Shown piece after piece: positions 7,692 through 16,147 of a stretch of 40,956 nucleotides of DNA. The translations under genes were made by a program, and so were the position numbers. The notes under the pieces are model-generated. The model saw nothing but the letters and a program-made list of their open reading frames with translations. It had not been told where the DNA came from and made no database searches. The stretch spans positions 1 to 40,956 of the forward strand of contig NZ_CBYM010000030.1 of the NCBI RefSeq assembly GCF_000577815.1. Reading direction: 5' to 3'. Source of the DNA: Clostridium saudiense. Its GTDB lineage: Bacteria > Bacillota > Clostridia > Clostridiales > Clostridiaceae. The first letter of the stretch is position 1; every line of letters begins with the position of its first letter.

Positions 7692-8573
7692 TTATCTTAT
7701 GTCTAAATTCATCTCTTTTACATAAATTGCTCTTTTAGATATGGCTCCATGCACTACCGTTATTTTTTGTCCACTACTAATATATGGATAATCTCTAACA
7801 TAAAGAATATACTCTCTTTTCTTTTCGTAATCAGTTATATAAATTGCATAATAAATTCTAGAGCTTTTGCTTTCAGATTTTTCAACTATATCTGTACATA
7901 TACCACAAATAGATGTTTGTACAGGAATTATTAATTCCAATATAAAAGCTATAGGTCTAATTATAAGAAGTAAAAATATTATTCCATCAACAGATCTATT
8001 TGAAAATATAGAAGCAACTATAATTATACTAATGATATCAAAAAGTTTAATTGCTGATAATCTTTCTGAAAACTTTACTTTTTCATAAGGATTAATCCAT
8101 ATTTTCCATCTCCACCATACGCTACTTTCTTGTTTTTTTAATACATGTTCACATTCTCCCTTTACATATCTAAGCCTTTCAGCATACATATTTCTTGTTG
8201 TTAAATATATAGCTAATAAATATACCTCTATATTAAATGCTGCCATCATTACTATTTTATCCCTAACAGCGATAAGAACGATTATCAAATAGATAATATT
8301 TAAATAATTCATATAACTTAATTTTTTATTTATAAAATCAGATACTTCTTCAGTAGCTTCTACCTTAATATTAGTCAAAATTAAAAATCCTACAAATAAT
8401 AATAAAAATGTTCCTATATTAATGAAGTCAGTTTCATTAATTACGTTTAACCAATTATAATTTAACCCAGCTTTTTTTAAATAAAAAATTACTACAGCAA
8501 ATAAATTTAAAAATATTAAAACTATTGGTACTAATCTTACCTCTCTCAAATTTCTATATCCTGACATACTCAT
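7692..8573 (-). CDS. Uncharacterised multi-pass membrane protein
   Basis: The 293-residue protein has about six hydrophobic segments, in two groups: residues 15-32, 52-67, 92-105 and 108-125, then two around 175-215. A tryptophan-rich loop (SSVWWRWKIWINPYEK, near residue 150) separates the groups. The last 70 residues are soluble and rich in beta-type pattern (RIYYAIYITDYEKKREYILY, then YISSGQKITVVHG). I do not recognise the family. It lies between a predicted lipoprotein gene (58 bp upstream) and a small acidic protein gene (61 bp downstream), all in the same direction, so the three may work together at the cell surface. No function is proposed. Confidence 0.65.
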   Translation of the reverse strand: MSMSGYRNLREVRLVPIVLIFLNLFAVVIFYLKKAGLNYNWLNVINETDFINIGTFLLLFVGFLILTNIKVEATEEVSDFINKKLSYMNYLNIIYLIIVLIAVRDKIVMMAAFNIEVYLLAIYLTTRNMYAERLRYVKGECEHVLKKQESSVWWRWKIWINPYEKVKFSERLSAIKLFDIISIIIVASIFSNRSVDGIIFLLLIIRPIAFILELIIPVQTSICGICTDIVEKSESKSSRIYYAIYITDYEKKREYILYVRDYPYISSGQKITVVHGAISKRAIYVKEMNLDIR

Positions 8574-8631
8574 CCCCCGTTACTCTAACTAACTTAATCA
8601 TCTTCAACACAATATTTTCCATTATGTACAT

Positions 8632-9147
8632 TTAATAATTTTTAACCTTAGATAAAGTAACCCAAGCTAAACTACTATCAAAATCTGAATATATAAATTC
8701 AGCTTTTATACCATTTATATTATCATAATAAATATATTCTTTTAACTGCTGTTCCCTATCTTTCCACTTTTCTTTATAATTATATCCAAGTATCTCTGAC
8801 ACTTCATATATATAGCTTAAATTTCTTTTATTATTTATAGATATAACTATCCTCTTCTCATCAAATCTTCCAAATAAATACTTAACTTTATTATCTTCTG
8901 AATCAATTATAAGTTCTTCAAATTTACACATATAGTCACCAGAATATCTATTACTTTCTGTATATTTTTTCAAATTAATATTTTGTATAGAACTTCCTAT
9001 ATTTAAATTATCAATAAAAACATTGTTTAATTCTGTACTTTTAAAACTTGTATTATCACTACAACCAGTAATAATTATTCCATAAATAATACTACTTAAA
9101 ACTATTATTATAGTATTTCTAATTAAATCACCTGATTTGCTACCCAT
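8632..9147 (-). CDS. Uncharacterised lipoprotein
   Basis: The 171-residue protein has an N-terminal hydrophobic segment ending in a lipobox (GIIITGC, Cys29), so it is probably a membrane-anchored lipoprotein. The mature part is polar and contains no domain I recognise (visible runs: FIDNLNIGSSIQNINLKKYT and SEILGYNYKEKWKDREQQL). The spaced GxSIxxINL-type motif recalls small Firmicute lipoproteins that have no assigned role. GGGGGGAAAATA precedes the ATG, a strong ribosome-binding site. It is the first gene of a three-gene group with the membrane protein at 7692-8573. Confidence 0.65.
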   Translation of the reverse strand: MGSKSGDLIRNTIIIVLSSIIYGIIITGCSDNTSFKSTELNNVFIDNLNIGSSIQNINLKKYTESNRYSGDYMCKFEELIIDSEDNKVKYLFGRFDEKRIVISINNKRNLSYIYEVSEILGYNYKEKWKDREQQLKEYIYYDNINGIKAEFIYSDFDSSLAWVTLSKVKNY

Positions 9148-9214
9148 TATTTTCCCCCCATTAAAACCATCAAAATATATCTTCTACTATATTAACCATA
9201 TTTTTTTAAATAAA

Positions 9215-9236
9215 AGAGGCTACACTTGCAGCCTCT
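9215..9236 (-). terminator. Terminator of the PBP-ftsW operon
   Basis: AGAGGCT pairs with AGCCTCT (8-nt loop), and on the minus strand TTTTATTT follows. It begins 7 bp after the ftsW stop codon. Confidence 0.8.
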
Positions 9237-9242
9237 AAATTA

Positions 9243-10442
9243 TTAAACATTCATTTTACTCTTAATTATTTTTTCTTGAATTTCATCTTTATGACTTTTT
9301 GTTTGTCTTGATATATTAAGTAATACTCCTACTGCAGCTAAGTTAAATACAAGTGATGTACCACCATAACTTATAAAAGGTAAAGGCACCCCTGTAACTG
9401 GCATACTTCCTGTAACAACTGCTATATTAATTATTACCTGTACTGCTATTACTGAAATAATACCTGCTGCCAATAGCTTTCCATACTTGTCTTTAGCCTT
9501 CATAGCAACATCAATACCTGCAATAATCAATACAGCAAAAATTGCCATAATTATAATACATCCAACTAACCCCAACTCTTCTGCTATTATTGCAAATATA
9601 AAGTCATTATGTGGTTCTGGCATATATAATGCCTTTTGTTTAGAATTGCCAAGTCCAACTCCAAACAATCCACCTGATCCTATTGCATAAAGTGAATGAA
9701 CTAATTGATACCCTTCATCATTAGCATATTTCCATGGGTTTGTAAAACTCATAAATCTTTCTCTTCTATAATCAGAACTAAAAATTCCCATGGCACCTAA
9801 AACTCCACCAGCTCCCATTAATGCAATTGTTTCTTTTCCATTCATTCCTGATACAAAAACCATAATAAATGCTACAAACATTATTATAGCTGCAATACTT
9901 AAATTATTCTCCATAAAAACTAATATAGAAAATACACCTGCGGCTCCTAAGTATATTAATGGAACTATCCAATTCTTTTTTACCTGTCCATACTTTTCAA
10001 TCATCATTGCTAAGAAAAATACAATTATATATTTTGCAAGCTCCGATGGTTGGAAAGATATACCTGCTATATTAAGCCAACGTGTTGCACCATTAATATT
10101 TTCTCCAAACAATAATACTGCAACTAATGCCACAATCGTTATCCCATATCCGAGTACAGTGAACTTTTTCCACACATGATAATCAACCAACATCATTACT
10201 ATCATTGCAACAATCCCAATAGGAGCCCATGTCAATTCTTTACCTAAGAAATAAAAAACATCTTTATGTTTATATAAGGCATCATAATAACTTGCTGAAA
10301 AAACCATAATTATTCCAATAGCAACTAAAGCCATAACAGAGCAAAGTATATATAAATTCACAGCTTTATATCTTCGCTTACGTTTTACACGTCTTTTTTT
10401 CTTCACATTTCCCTTTTTTATATTTTTTCCATTACTTTTCAT
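9243..10442 (-). CDS. ftsW: SEDS peptidoglycan glycosyltransferase, FtsW/SpoVE type
   Basis: SEDS proteins polymerise lipid II into glycan strands together with a class B PBP. The 399-residue protein has a very basic N-terminal tail (residues 9-26) and about ten membrane helices. The family motifs are NGATRWLNIAGISFQPSELA (about 115-134), PEPHNDFIFAIIAEELG (about 273-289) and TGVPLPFISYGGTS (about 350-363). It follows its likely partner PBP gene by 24 bp. The pair lies outside any visible dcw cluster, so whether it serves vegetative division (FtsW) or spore cortex/asymmetric septation (SpoVE) cannot be told from sequence alone. Confidence 0.9.
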   Translation of the reverse strand: MKSNGKNIKKGNVKKKRRVKRKRRYKAVNLYILCSVMALVAIGIIMVFSASYYDALYKHKDVFYFLGKELTWAPIGIVAMIVMMLVDYHVWKKFTVLGYGITIVALVAVLLFGENINGATRWLNIAGISFQPSELAKYIIVFFLAMMIEKYGQVKKNWIVPLIYLGAAGVFSILVFMENNLSIAAIIMFVAFIMVFVSGMNGKETIALMGAGGVLGAMGIFSSDYRRERFMSFTNPWKYANDEGYQLVHSLYAIGSGGLFGVGLGNSKQKALYMPEPHNDFIFAIIAEELGLVGCIIIMAIFAVLIIAGIDVAMKAKDKYGKLLAAGIISVIAVQVIINIAVVTGSMPVTGVPLPFISYGGTSLVFNLAAVGVLLNISRQTKSHKDEIQEKIIKSKMNV

Positions 10443-10466
10443 ATTACCTTCCTCAGAATATACTTA

Positions 10467-12680
10467 TTAATATTCAAATTCTTTCTTAAGCGTTATAGTA
10501 ACTTTTGTTCCTTTAACTACTTTATTACCTGCTGTAACACTTTGTGAATAAACATTTCCTTCTCCCTCAAATTCATAAACCAACCCTAAATTATTTAAGA
10601 TAGAAGTTGCGAATTCTTCTGTATTTCCTTTTAAATCTGGCATTATTACTTGTTTTTCAACTTGACCACTATCTTTTGCTGTTATTGTAATAGTAGTTCC
10701 TTCTTTAACTGTAGCTCCTGGATAAGTATCCATAGAAACTATAGTCTTTCCATTTCCTTTTACTTCAGCTTCTAAATTATTTGCTTTTAATATTTCTTTT
10801 GCTTCTTCTATAGATTTTCCTCTTACATCAGGAATAATTACATTCTTATAAATTGAAAATCTTTCTTTAGCAAGTGGCGAATCCATATACTTAAATACTT
10901 CTTCAAATAATTCTTTCATTAATGGTGCTGCAACTTCACCACCATAATAAGCTCCATTACTTGGTTCATCTACTGCAATAAATACCGTTATTTGTGGATT
11001 TTCTACTGGAGCCAATGCTATCATTGATGAAATATACTTATCCTTTGAATAAGTTCCCGTTTCAGGGTCAACCTTTTGAGCTGTACCAGTTTTTCCACCA
11101 ACATTATATCCTTGAACAAAAGATCCATCTGGACCATCTTTAGTTACAGTTCTTTCCAAATAACTTCTTAATAAAGCTGTACTTTCATCTGATAATACAT
11201 CTGTCTTTATAGCTGCCTTTATTTCCTCATCTATAATTCTATTTCCACTTTCATCTTCATGTGAAATTTCTTTAACTATATGAGGTTGTATTAAATCACC
11301 ACCATTTGCAATTGCATTAAATGCCGTCATAAGTTGTAATGATGTCACTGTATTAGTTTGTCCAAACGAAATTGTTGCTAAATCAATAGCTGATACAGTA
11401 TCACTTGATTTAACTATACCAGATGCTTCCCCTGGCAAATCTATTCCTGTTGTTTTTCCAAATCCTAATTTATAAATATATTTATTTAATTTTTCTATTC
11501 CAAGTCTTTGTCCAATTTCCATCATACCAACATTACATGAGTTTTTTAATACTTCAGCTAAAGTTTGAGTTCCATGACCTTCACGCTTCCAACAATGAAC
11601 AGTTGTATTTCCAAACTTAACTGATCCATTACAAACAAATATATCATCATCACTTACTAAACCTTCTTCTAATGCTGCTACCATTGTAACTGTCTTAAAA
11701 GTAGATCCTGGTTCAAAAGTATCACTTACCAGCCAATTTCTCCACATATTTTGAATTTGATCATTTTCAGTCTCACCCTCAAAAGATTCATATCCTTCAT
11801 AAGGCGTATTAGGATCATAGTCAGGTTTATTTACCATCGCAAGAATTTCTCCATTATTAGGATCCATTATTAAAACATGAACTCCCTTTGCATTATGCTC
11901 TTCTAAACCTTTTTGTGCTATTTTTTCAGCAACATATTGTAAGTTTTCATCTATAGTTAATATAATATCATTTCCATCTACAGGAGGTGTAAATTTATAT
12001 GTTTCAAATGGTAATCTATTTCCCCAACTATCATAGCCTCCGATTTTCATTCCTGAAATACCAGCTAAATATTCATCATATTGTAATTCTATTCCCGTTA
12101 ATCCAACCCCTTCAGAATTAATTCCACCTAAAGCTGTTGATAAGAAATTTCCATTTGGATAATATCTTTTAACATCTCTTGACACAATTAATCCATATAT
12201 ACCTAAATCATCTGCACTATCTGCAACATCCTTTGTTATTCCTCTTGCAAGTCTTGCGTATGTTGCATCACTGCCATCACTATTTTTTTTATTTAATGCT
12301 TCCAAAATTTCATCATAACTTACTTCTGTTACCACAGAGGCTATTTGAGTTGCAATTTCCTCTTTAGTTACATCTTTATTTTTTATATGAGTTCTAATGG
12401 CATCCAAATCAAAATCAAGTCTATAAACATTAGCAGAAGATACTAATACTGATTCATTTCTATCTAAAATATCACCTCTAGTTGCAGTCACGCTGATTTC
12501 TCTTTGCCACTCTGAATTTGCCTTAGCTTCTAACGCTCTACCACTTACTAACATTAACCATCCTAATCTAATAACTAAAAAACCTAACAAGCAAAATACA
12601 ATAGAATAAACTAAATTCAATCTCTGCTTATAGCCTAATGATTTTTTATCTTTTTTCTTCTTTTTCTTTTTGTTTACCAT
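10467..12680 (-). CDS. Class B penicillin-binding protein (FtsI/SpoVD type) with two PASTA domains
   Basis: This transpeptidase crosslinks peptidoglycan next to a SEDS polymerase. Numbered from the upstream ATG at 12698, it has a lysine-rich cytoplasmic tail, one membrane helix (about 30-50), a PBP-dimer domain (about 65-235) and a transpeptidase domain with all three active-site motifs: STFK (332-335), SCN (387-389) and KTG (536-538). Two PASTA domains follow (about 617-676 and 683-739). SpoVD usually has one PASTA domain and FtsI-type proteins of clostridia vary, so the exact role is open. I prefer the ATG at 12680 (MVNKKKK) because GGGAG lies eight bases before it; the ATG pair at 12698 has a weaker site. 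Confidence 0.92.
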   Translation of the reverse strand: MVNKKKKKKKDKKSLGYKQRLNLVYSIVFCLLGFLVIRLGWLMLVSGRALEAKANSEWQREISVTATRGDILDRNESVLVSSANVYRLDFDLDAIRTHIKNKDVTKEEIATQIASVVTEVSYDEILEALNKKNSDGSDATYARLARGITKDVADSADDLGIYGLIVSRDVKRYYPNGNFLSTALGGINSEGVGLTGIELQYDEYLAGISGMKIGGYDSWGNRLPFETYKFTPPVDGNDIILTIDENLQYVAEKIAQKGLEEHNAKGVHVLIMDPNNGEILAMVNKPDYDPNTPYEGYESFEGETENDQIQNMWRNWLVSDTFEPGSTFKTVTMVAALEEGLVSDDDIFVCNGSVKFGNTTVHCWKREGHGTQTLAEVLKNSCNVGMMEIGQRLGIEKLNKYIYKLGFGKTTGIDLPGEASGIVKSSDTVSAIDLATISFGQTNTVTSLQLMTAFNAIANGGDLIQPHIVKEISHEDESGNRIIDEEIKAAIKTDVLSDESTALLRSYLERTVTKDGPDGSFVQGYNVGGKTGTAQKVDPETGTYSKDKYISSMIALAPVENPQITVFIAVDEPSNGAYYGGEVAAPLMKELFEEVFKYMDSPLAKERFSIYKNVIIPDVRGKSIEEAKEILKANNLEAEVKGNGKTIVSMDTYPGATVKEGTTITITAKDSGQVEKQVIMPDLKGNTEEFATSILNNLGLVYEFEGEGNVYSQSVTAGNKVVKGTKVTITLKKEFEY

Positions 12681-12825
12681 TCCTCTATCTCCCATCATAG
12701 ATTTAACATATATTCCATTTATGTTACATAACTATTATTCTACTACATTTTGCTTTATATCAAAAGATACTAATATTAATATTCTATTTTTTCCGCGAAA
12801 ATTTTATATAAAATTCATAATAAAA

Positions 12826-12851
12826 ACCTCTGTAAACACTTTTACAGAGGT
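12826..12851. terminator. Terminator after the symporter gene
   Basis: ACCTCTGTAAA pairs with TTTACAGAGGT around a 4-nt loop. On the minus strand TTTTTATTATG follows. It starts 22 bp after the stop codon at 12873. Confidence 0.85.
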
Positions 12852-12872
12852 CTTTCTTCCAAAATATACATT

Positions 12873-14249
12873 TTATTTGCTATTATATTTTTCTTTGTCA
12901 ATTTTATTAAAACTTTTCCCAACAGCAACTGCTGTAACCATTGTTCCATTAACATTTAGCATAGTACGTCCCATATCTAATATAGGGTCAATTGCTATTA
13001 TTCCTCCTGCTAATGGGAAATATGCTCCCATTCCCATTCCTGAAATTGCTACTGAAACAGCCATTGTTGCACTTCCTGGTAGTCCAGCAATACCTAAAGA
13101 TCCAATTACAATTATAACTATAAGCATTCCATAGAAGCTAATATCCATTTTAGTTCCTGACATATTAGCTAATGTAACTGCCATTAATGCAGGATAAATA
13201 GCTGCACATCCATTCATCCCCATATTAGAACCTAAACTTCCAACAAATGAAGAAATTCCATTATCAACACCAATTTTATCAGTTAGTGTTTCAATAGTAA
13301 CTGGTAAAGTACCAAGACTAGAACGTGAAGTAAAAGCTAAAATCAAAGGTTCCATTGCCTTTTTTACATAAGTAATAGGATTTAAACCTAACATAGCTAT
13401 AATTATTAAATGAATTATAAATACTATAATAATACTTAAGTAAAGTGCAACTATAAACCAAACAACTTCTTTTATTGCTGCTAGTCCTCTTCCTGCTATT
13501 GTATTCGCAAGCAATGCAACTACAGCATATGGCATAAATTTAATAACAGTCATAGCAAGACTAGTAATAATCTTATATGAAGCATTAACTAAATCAGTTA
13601 CAGGCTTAATAACATCACTGTACTTTTTATTTAATATCTTCATTGAGTTACCAATAAATGCTGCAAATATTACAACAGCAACTACATTACCTTCAGCCAT
13701 TGCCGCAACAGGATTAGATGGAAGTAATCCTCTTAATGTATCAACAACTGGAGTTATTTCTCTTATTTCACTTGTACTTTGAACTACATTTGAAGAAACC
13801 CCAAGTTTAAATAAATTTCCTACTATAATACCTACTATGGCTGCAATTGCAGTAGTACCTAGTAATGTAAAAATTGATCTTGTTGTTAATTTTCCTAGAT
13901 TCTCACCAGCCTTCATATTTATAATAACTCTGATAATAGATACAAATATTAAAGGAACTACAAGCATCTTTAATAAATCCATAAATCCATAACCAATAAG
14001 TCCATACCACTTGTTTACTTCATTAATCCATTGAACTTCGCTTGGATCACTTGGCAGTCCTGCTACTAATTGTATTATTACTCCTAAAATTAATCCTGCG
14101 ATAGTAGAAACTATCATTCTAGTTGAAAATTTAACTTTCTTTTTAGCCATAAGGTTTACACCAAATAATATAGCTACTAGTACAGCAATAAATGCTATGG
14201 TTTTAAAATTTGTTATCATTATAAAATCTGATAAAAAAGTATTATTCAT
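12873..14249 (-). CDS. tcyP: DAACS-family sodium symporter, probable L-cystine transporter (TcyP-like)
   Basis: This 458-residue, multi-helix protein belongs to the dicarboxylate/amino acid:cation symporters (GltP/TcyP type). Seen are MLVVPLIFVSIIRVI (about 97), the serine-rich re-entrant loop FTSRSSLGTLPVTIETL (about 300-316), GSNMGMNGCAAIYPAL (about 329-344) and the second re-entrant loop IAGLPGSATMAVSV near 385. The SRSS loop with GTLP and the length fit TcyP/YhcL, the cystine importer. A CymR-like cysteine regulator gene lies just upstream (70-bp gap), which supports cystine over dicarboxylate. AGGAGG lies five bases before the ATG. Confidence 0.8.
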   Translation of the reverse strand: MNNTFLSDFIMITNFKTIAFIAVLVAILFGVNLMAKKKVKFSTRMIVSTIAGLILGVIIQLVAGLPSDPSEVQWINEVNKWYGLIGYGFMDLLKMLVVPLIFVSIIRVIINMKAGENLGKLTTRSIFTLLGTTAIAAIVGIIVGNLFKLGVSSNVVQSTSEIREITPVVDTLRGLLPSNPVAAMAEGNVVAVVIFAAFIGNSMKILNKKYSDVIKPVTDLVNASYKIITSLAMTVIKFMPYAVVALLANTIAGRGLAAIKEVVWFIVALYLSIIIVFIIHLIIIAMLGLNPITYVKKAMEPLILAFTSRSSLGTLPVTIETLTDKIGVDNGISSFVGSLGSNMGMNGCAAIYPALMAVTLANMSGTKMDISFYGMLIVIIVIGSLGIAGLPGSATMAVSVAISGMGMGAYFPLAGGIIAIDPILDMGRTMLNVNGTMVTAVAVGKSFNKIDKEKYNSK

Positions 14250-14319
14250 TTTGCCCTCCTATATGTCTATAAATACCATTTATATATTACATCAAAATCA
14301 TATATTATACTAGTTTAAA

Positions 14320-14751
14320 TTATATATAATATACAATTTCTACTTTCTCTTTTTTATATTTATTAACAATTTCCTCTAATGTTATTGATTCAAAATAATC
14401 ATTTATTTTTTTATTTATTTCACTCCAAATTTCTCTATTTACAAATCCCTCCATTTCATTTGCTTCATACTCCTTTACATCTATTAAAAGTAAATCACCC
14501 TCTAAGACTTTTAAAATTTCTCCTATCGTAATTTCATTTGGGTGTTTAGTTAAAGTATATCCACCTTGAGCCCCTTTTTTCCCAATTATTAATCCTGACT
14601 TTCTAAGTAATGAAAATATTTGCTCTAAATATCTCTCTGATATATTTTGACGTTCTGATATAGCTTTCAAAGTTACAGAACCATATTCTGAATTAATTAC
14701 CAAGTCAATCAATGCAATTATTCCATATCTTGATTTAGTTGAAATCTTCAT
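14320..14751 (-). CDS. cymR: Rrf2-family regulator, CymR-like
   Basis: Rrf2 proteins are winged-helix repressors. The start MKISTKSRYGIIALIDL, the recognition region ISERYLEQIFSLLRKSGLI, the wing GAQGGYTLTKHPNEITIGEI and the tail REIWSEINKKINDYFESITL with a terminal YYI all resemble Bacillus CymR, the master regulator of cysteine metabolism. There is no cysteine in its 143 residues, so it is not an IscR-type iron-sulfur sensor, again like CymR. Its gene precedes a TcyP-like cystine transporter gene, the sort of target CymR represses. A perfect inverted repeat at its own transcription start suggests autorepression. In Bacillus CymR acts with CysK; no cysK lies in this window. Confidence 0.8.
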   Translation of the reverse strand: MKISTKSRYGIIALIDLVINSEYGSVTLKAISERQNISERYLEQIFSLLRKSGLIIGKKGAQGGYTLTKHPNEITIGEILKVLEGDLLLIDVKEYEANEMEGFVNREIWSEINKKINDYFESITLEEIVNKYKKEKVEIVYYI

Positions 14752-14778
14752 AAACTCACCTTCTTTATAGCATTTTAG

Positions 14779-14840
14779 ATATTACCCACTATTCCTATCG
14801 GTAATATGTTAATGCTATCTCTTTTTTTATAAAATGTCAA
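14779..14840 (-). promoter_or_regulatory. Promoter and candidate operator of the Rrf2/CymR-like gene
   Basis: The -35 is TTGACA (14835-14840) and the -10 TAGCAT (14812-14817), 17 bp apart. Directly downstream, ATATTACC (14779-14786) and GGTAATAT (14800-14807) form a perfect inverted repeat with a 13-nt spacer covering the expected start of transcription. The spacer includes ATTCC, part of the known CymR motif. Operator identity is inference. Confidence 0.65.
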
Positions 14841-14879
14841 TATATTTATATTATTAGCAATAAAAGTAAAAAATATAGA

Positions 14880-14905
14880 GTAGTTAGTTTATTATTACTA
14901 ACTAC
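14880..14905 (-). terminator. Terminator of the HAD phosphatase gene
   Basis: GTAGTTAGT pairs with ACTAACTAC (8-nt loop). On the minus strand TCTATATTTTTTAC follows. It lies 45 bp after the stop codon at 14951. Confidence 0.7.
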
Positions 14906-14950
14906 CCTATATTGATTTTAATTAATCTAGTTTATTTTCTTATTGATCAT

Positions 14951-15601
14951 CTATTTTATTAATTCTAATAACTCATTAGGATTTTGAATAATATGATTTG
15001 CACCAGCATTTATTAATTCATCTTCTCCTCTAAAGCCCCATGCCACACCTATTGATTTAACATTAGCATTTTTTGCAGTAAGCATATCAACATCAGAATC
15101 CCCAACATATACGCATTCTTCTTTACTAACTTTTAAATAGTCAATAACTTCATATACAGTTCTTGGATCTGGTTTAACCGCATGATTAGGTCTCTGTCCA
15201 TAAGTAATTTCAAATTTATCATCAAAATACTTTTTAACTACTTCGCCTGCAAACTCATCTGGCTTATTTGATACAACAGCAAGCCTTATGTTATTTTTCT
15301 TTAATTCATCAATCATACCACTAATGCCATCATATGGTTTTGTAGTATCTAACATATGCTCTCCATAATACTCATCAAAAAAGGCTAAAACCTTATTGAT
15401 TATATCTTTATTTTCTCTATCAGCTTCTGGCAATATACGTTGAATTAAAACATATCTTCCACTTCCAACAAATCTCACATAATCTTTTACTGCATGTTCC
15501 TTATATCCACAACTTCTTAATGCATAATTACATGCATTAGCTAAATCCTCTAATGTATCTAACAACGTTCCATCTAAATCAAAAATTACAGCTTTAATCA
15601 T
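14951..15601 (-). CDS. HAD-family phosphatase, phosphoglycolate phosphatase-like
   Basis: The 216-residue protein is a haloacid dehalogenase-type phosphatase with a C1 helical cap. Motif I is FDLDGTLLDT (nucleophile D8, acid D10), motif II is VVSNKP, motif III is the lysine in VKPDP, and motif IV is YVGDSDVDM, where the acidic residues bind Mg2+. The cap and overall length fit Gph/PpaX proteins that hydrolyse phosphoglycolate or pyrophosphate, but HAD substrates cannot be read from motifs alone. It is a single gene with AAGGAGA before the ATG. Confidence 0.88.
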   Translation of the reverse strand: MIKAVIFDLDGTLLDTLEDLANACNYALRSCGYKEHAVKDYVRFVGSGRYVLIQRILPEADRENKDIINKVLAFFDEYYGEHMLDTTKPYDGISGMIDELKKNNIRLAVVSNKPDEFAGEVVKKYFDDKFEITYGQRPNHAVKPDPRTVYEVIDYLKVSKEECVYVGDSDVDMLTAKNANVKSIGVAWGFRGEDELINAGANHIIQNPNELLELIK

Positions 15602-16147
15602 TTTATTTCTCCTTATTGCCCTTGAATTTTATATTAACTTTTGATTTTTTATATCAAACAGTATTAATCTCATTATATCATAGTTTTTCTTATGCCTTAT
15701 TAGTAAATACTTTTTTATTCAATACTCATATAACATTATATTTTTTTTACAGAATACCTAATTTTAATATTTCATTATCTTTTATTAATATTTCTAGTTA
15801 TTTAGCCATTGAACAACAACTTAAATCTACAACTTCTTAGTACTAATATTCTTTTCTATATAGAGTAATGTTATATCAAAATGTTGTTAACAACATTTTG
15901 ATATAACATTACTCTATACGCTTAAGTATCTAACATTATACACTCCTTCACTAAATACTATCTTAATTTAATTCTATATGTAAAAGTATTACAAACACTA
16001 AATATTTTTCAATTTTAAACATGAAAAATAAACTATTCTCTAAATAGAAAATAGTGTCCCAATAAAAAGCTATAAATTTCACATCACATTCTTAAATAAA
16101 TTATTATAATAAGTAGAAATCTATCTTTTTTTATTTTATCTAATAAC
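15602..16147. other. 546-bp intergenic region holding a 60-bp palindrome
   Basis: No convincing gene is present. A 74-codon plus-strand frame at 15616-15840 starts at TTG without a ribosome-binding site and looks random. The region contains the promoter side of the HAD gene (a TATAAT lies about 80 bp upstream of its ATG), the palindrome at 15859-15918, and about 230 bp of AT-rich sequence downstream of the transposase-derived gene. Confidence 0.6.
15859..15918. repeat. 60-bp perfect palindrome without spacer
   Basis: Positions 15859-15888 (starting TATAGAGTAATG, ending ATGTTGTT) are the exact reverse complement of 15889-15918, and the centre is GTTAAC. Thirty paired bases with no mismatch and no loop is far beyond a normal terminator, and no T-run follows on either strand. 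The outer ends are TATA-rich, which would fit a small inverted-repeat element inserted at TA. Its origin is unknown. Confidence 0.85.

Noticed and set aside
12670..13134. 154-codon plus-strand frame
   Set aside because: It runs antisense to the symporter gene and across the terminator, and has no family resemblance; it is a shadow.
15616..15840. 74-codon plus-strand frame in the 546-bp gap
   Set aside because: It starts at TTG with no ribosome-binding site, the residue composition looks random, and nothing conserved is visible.
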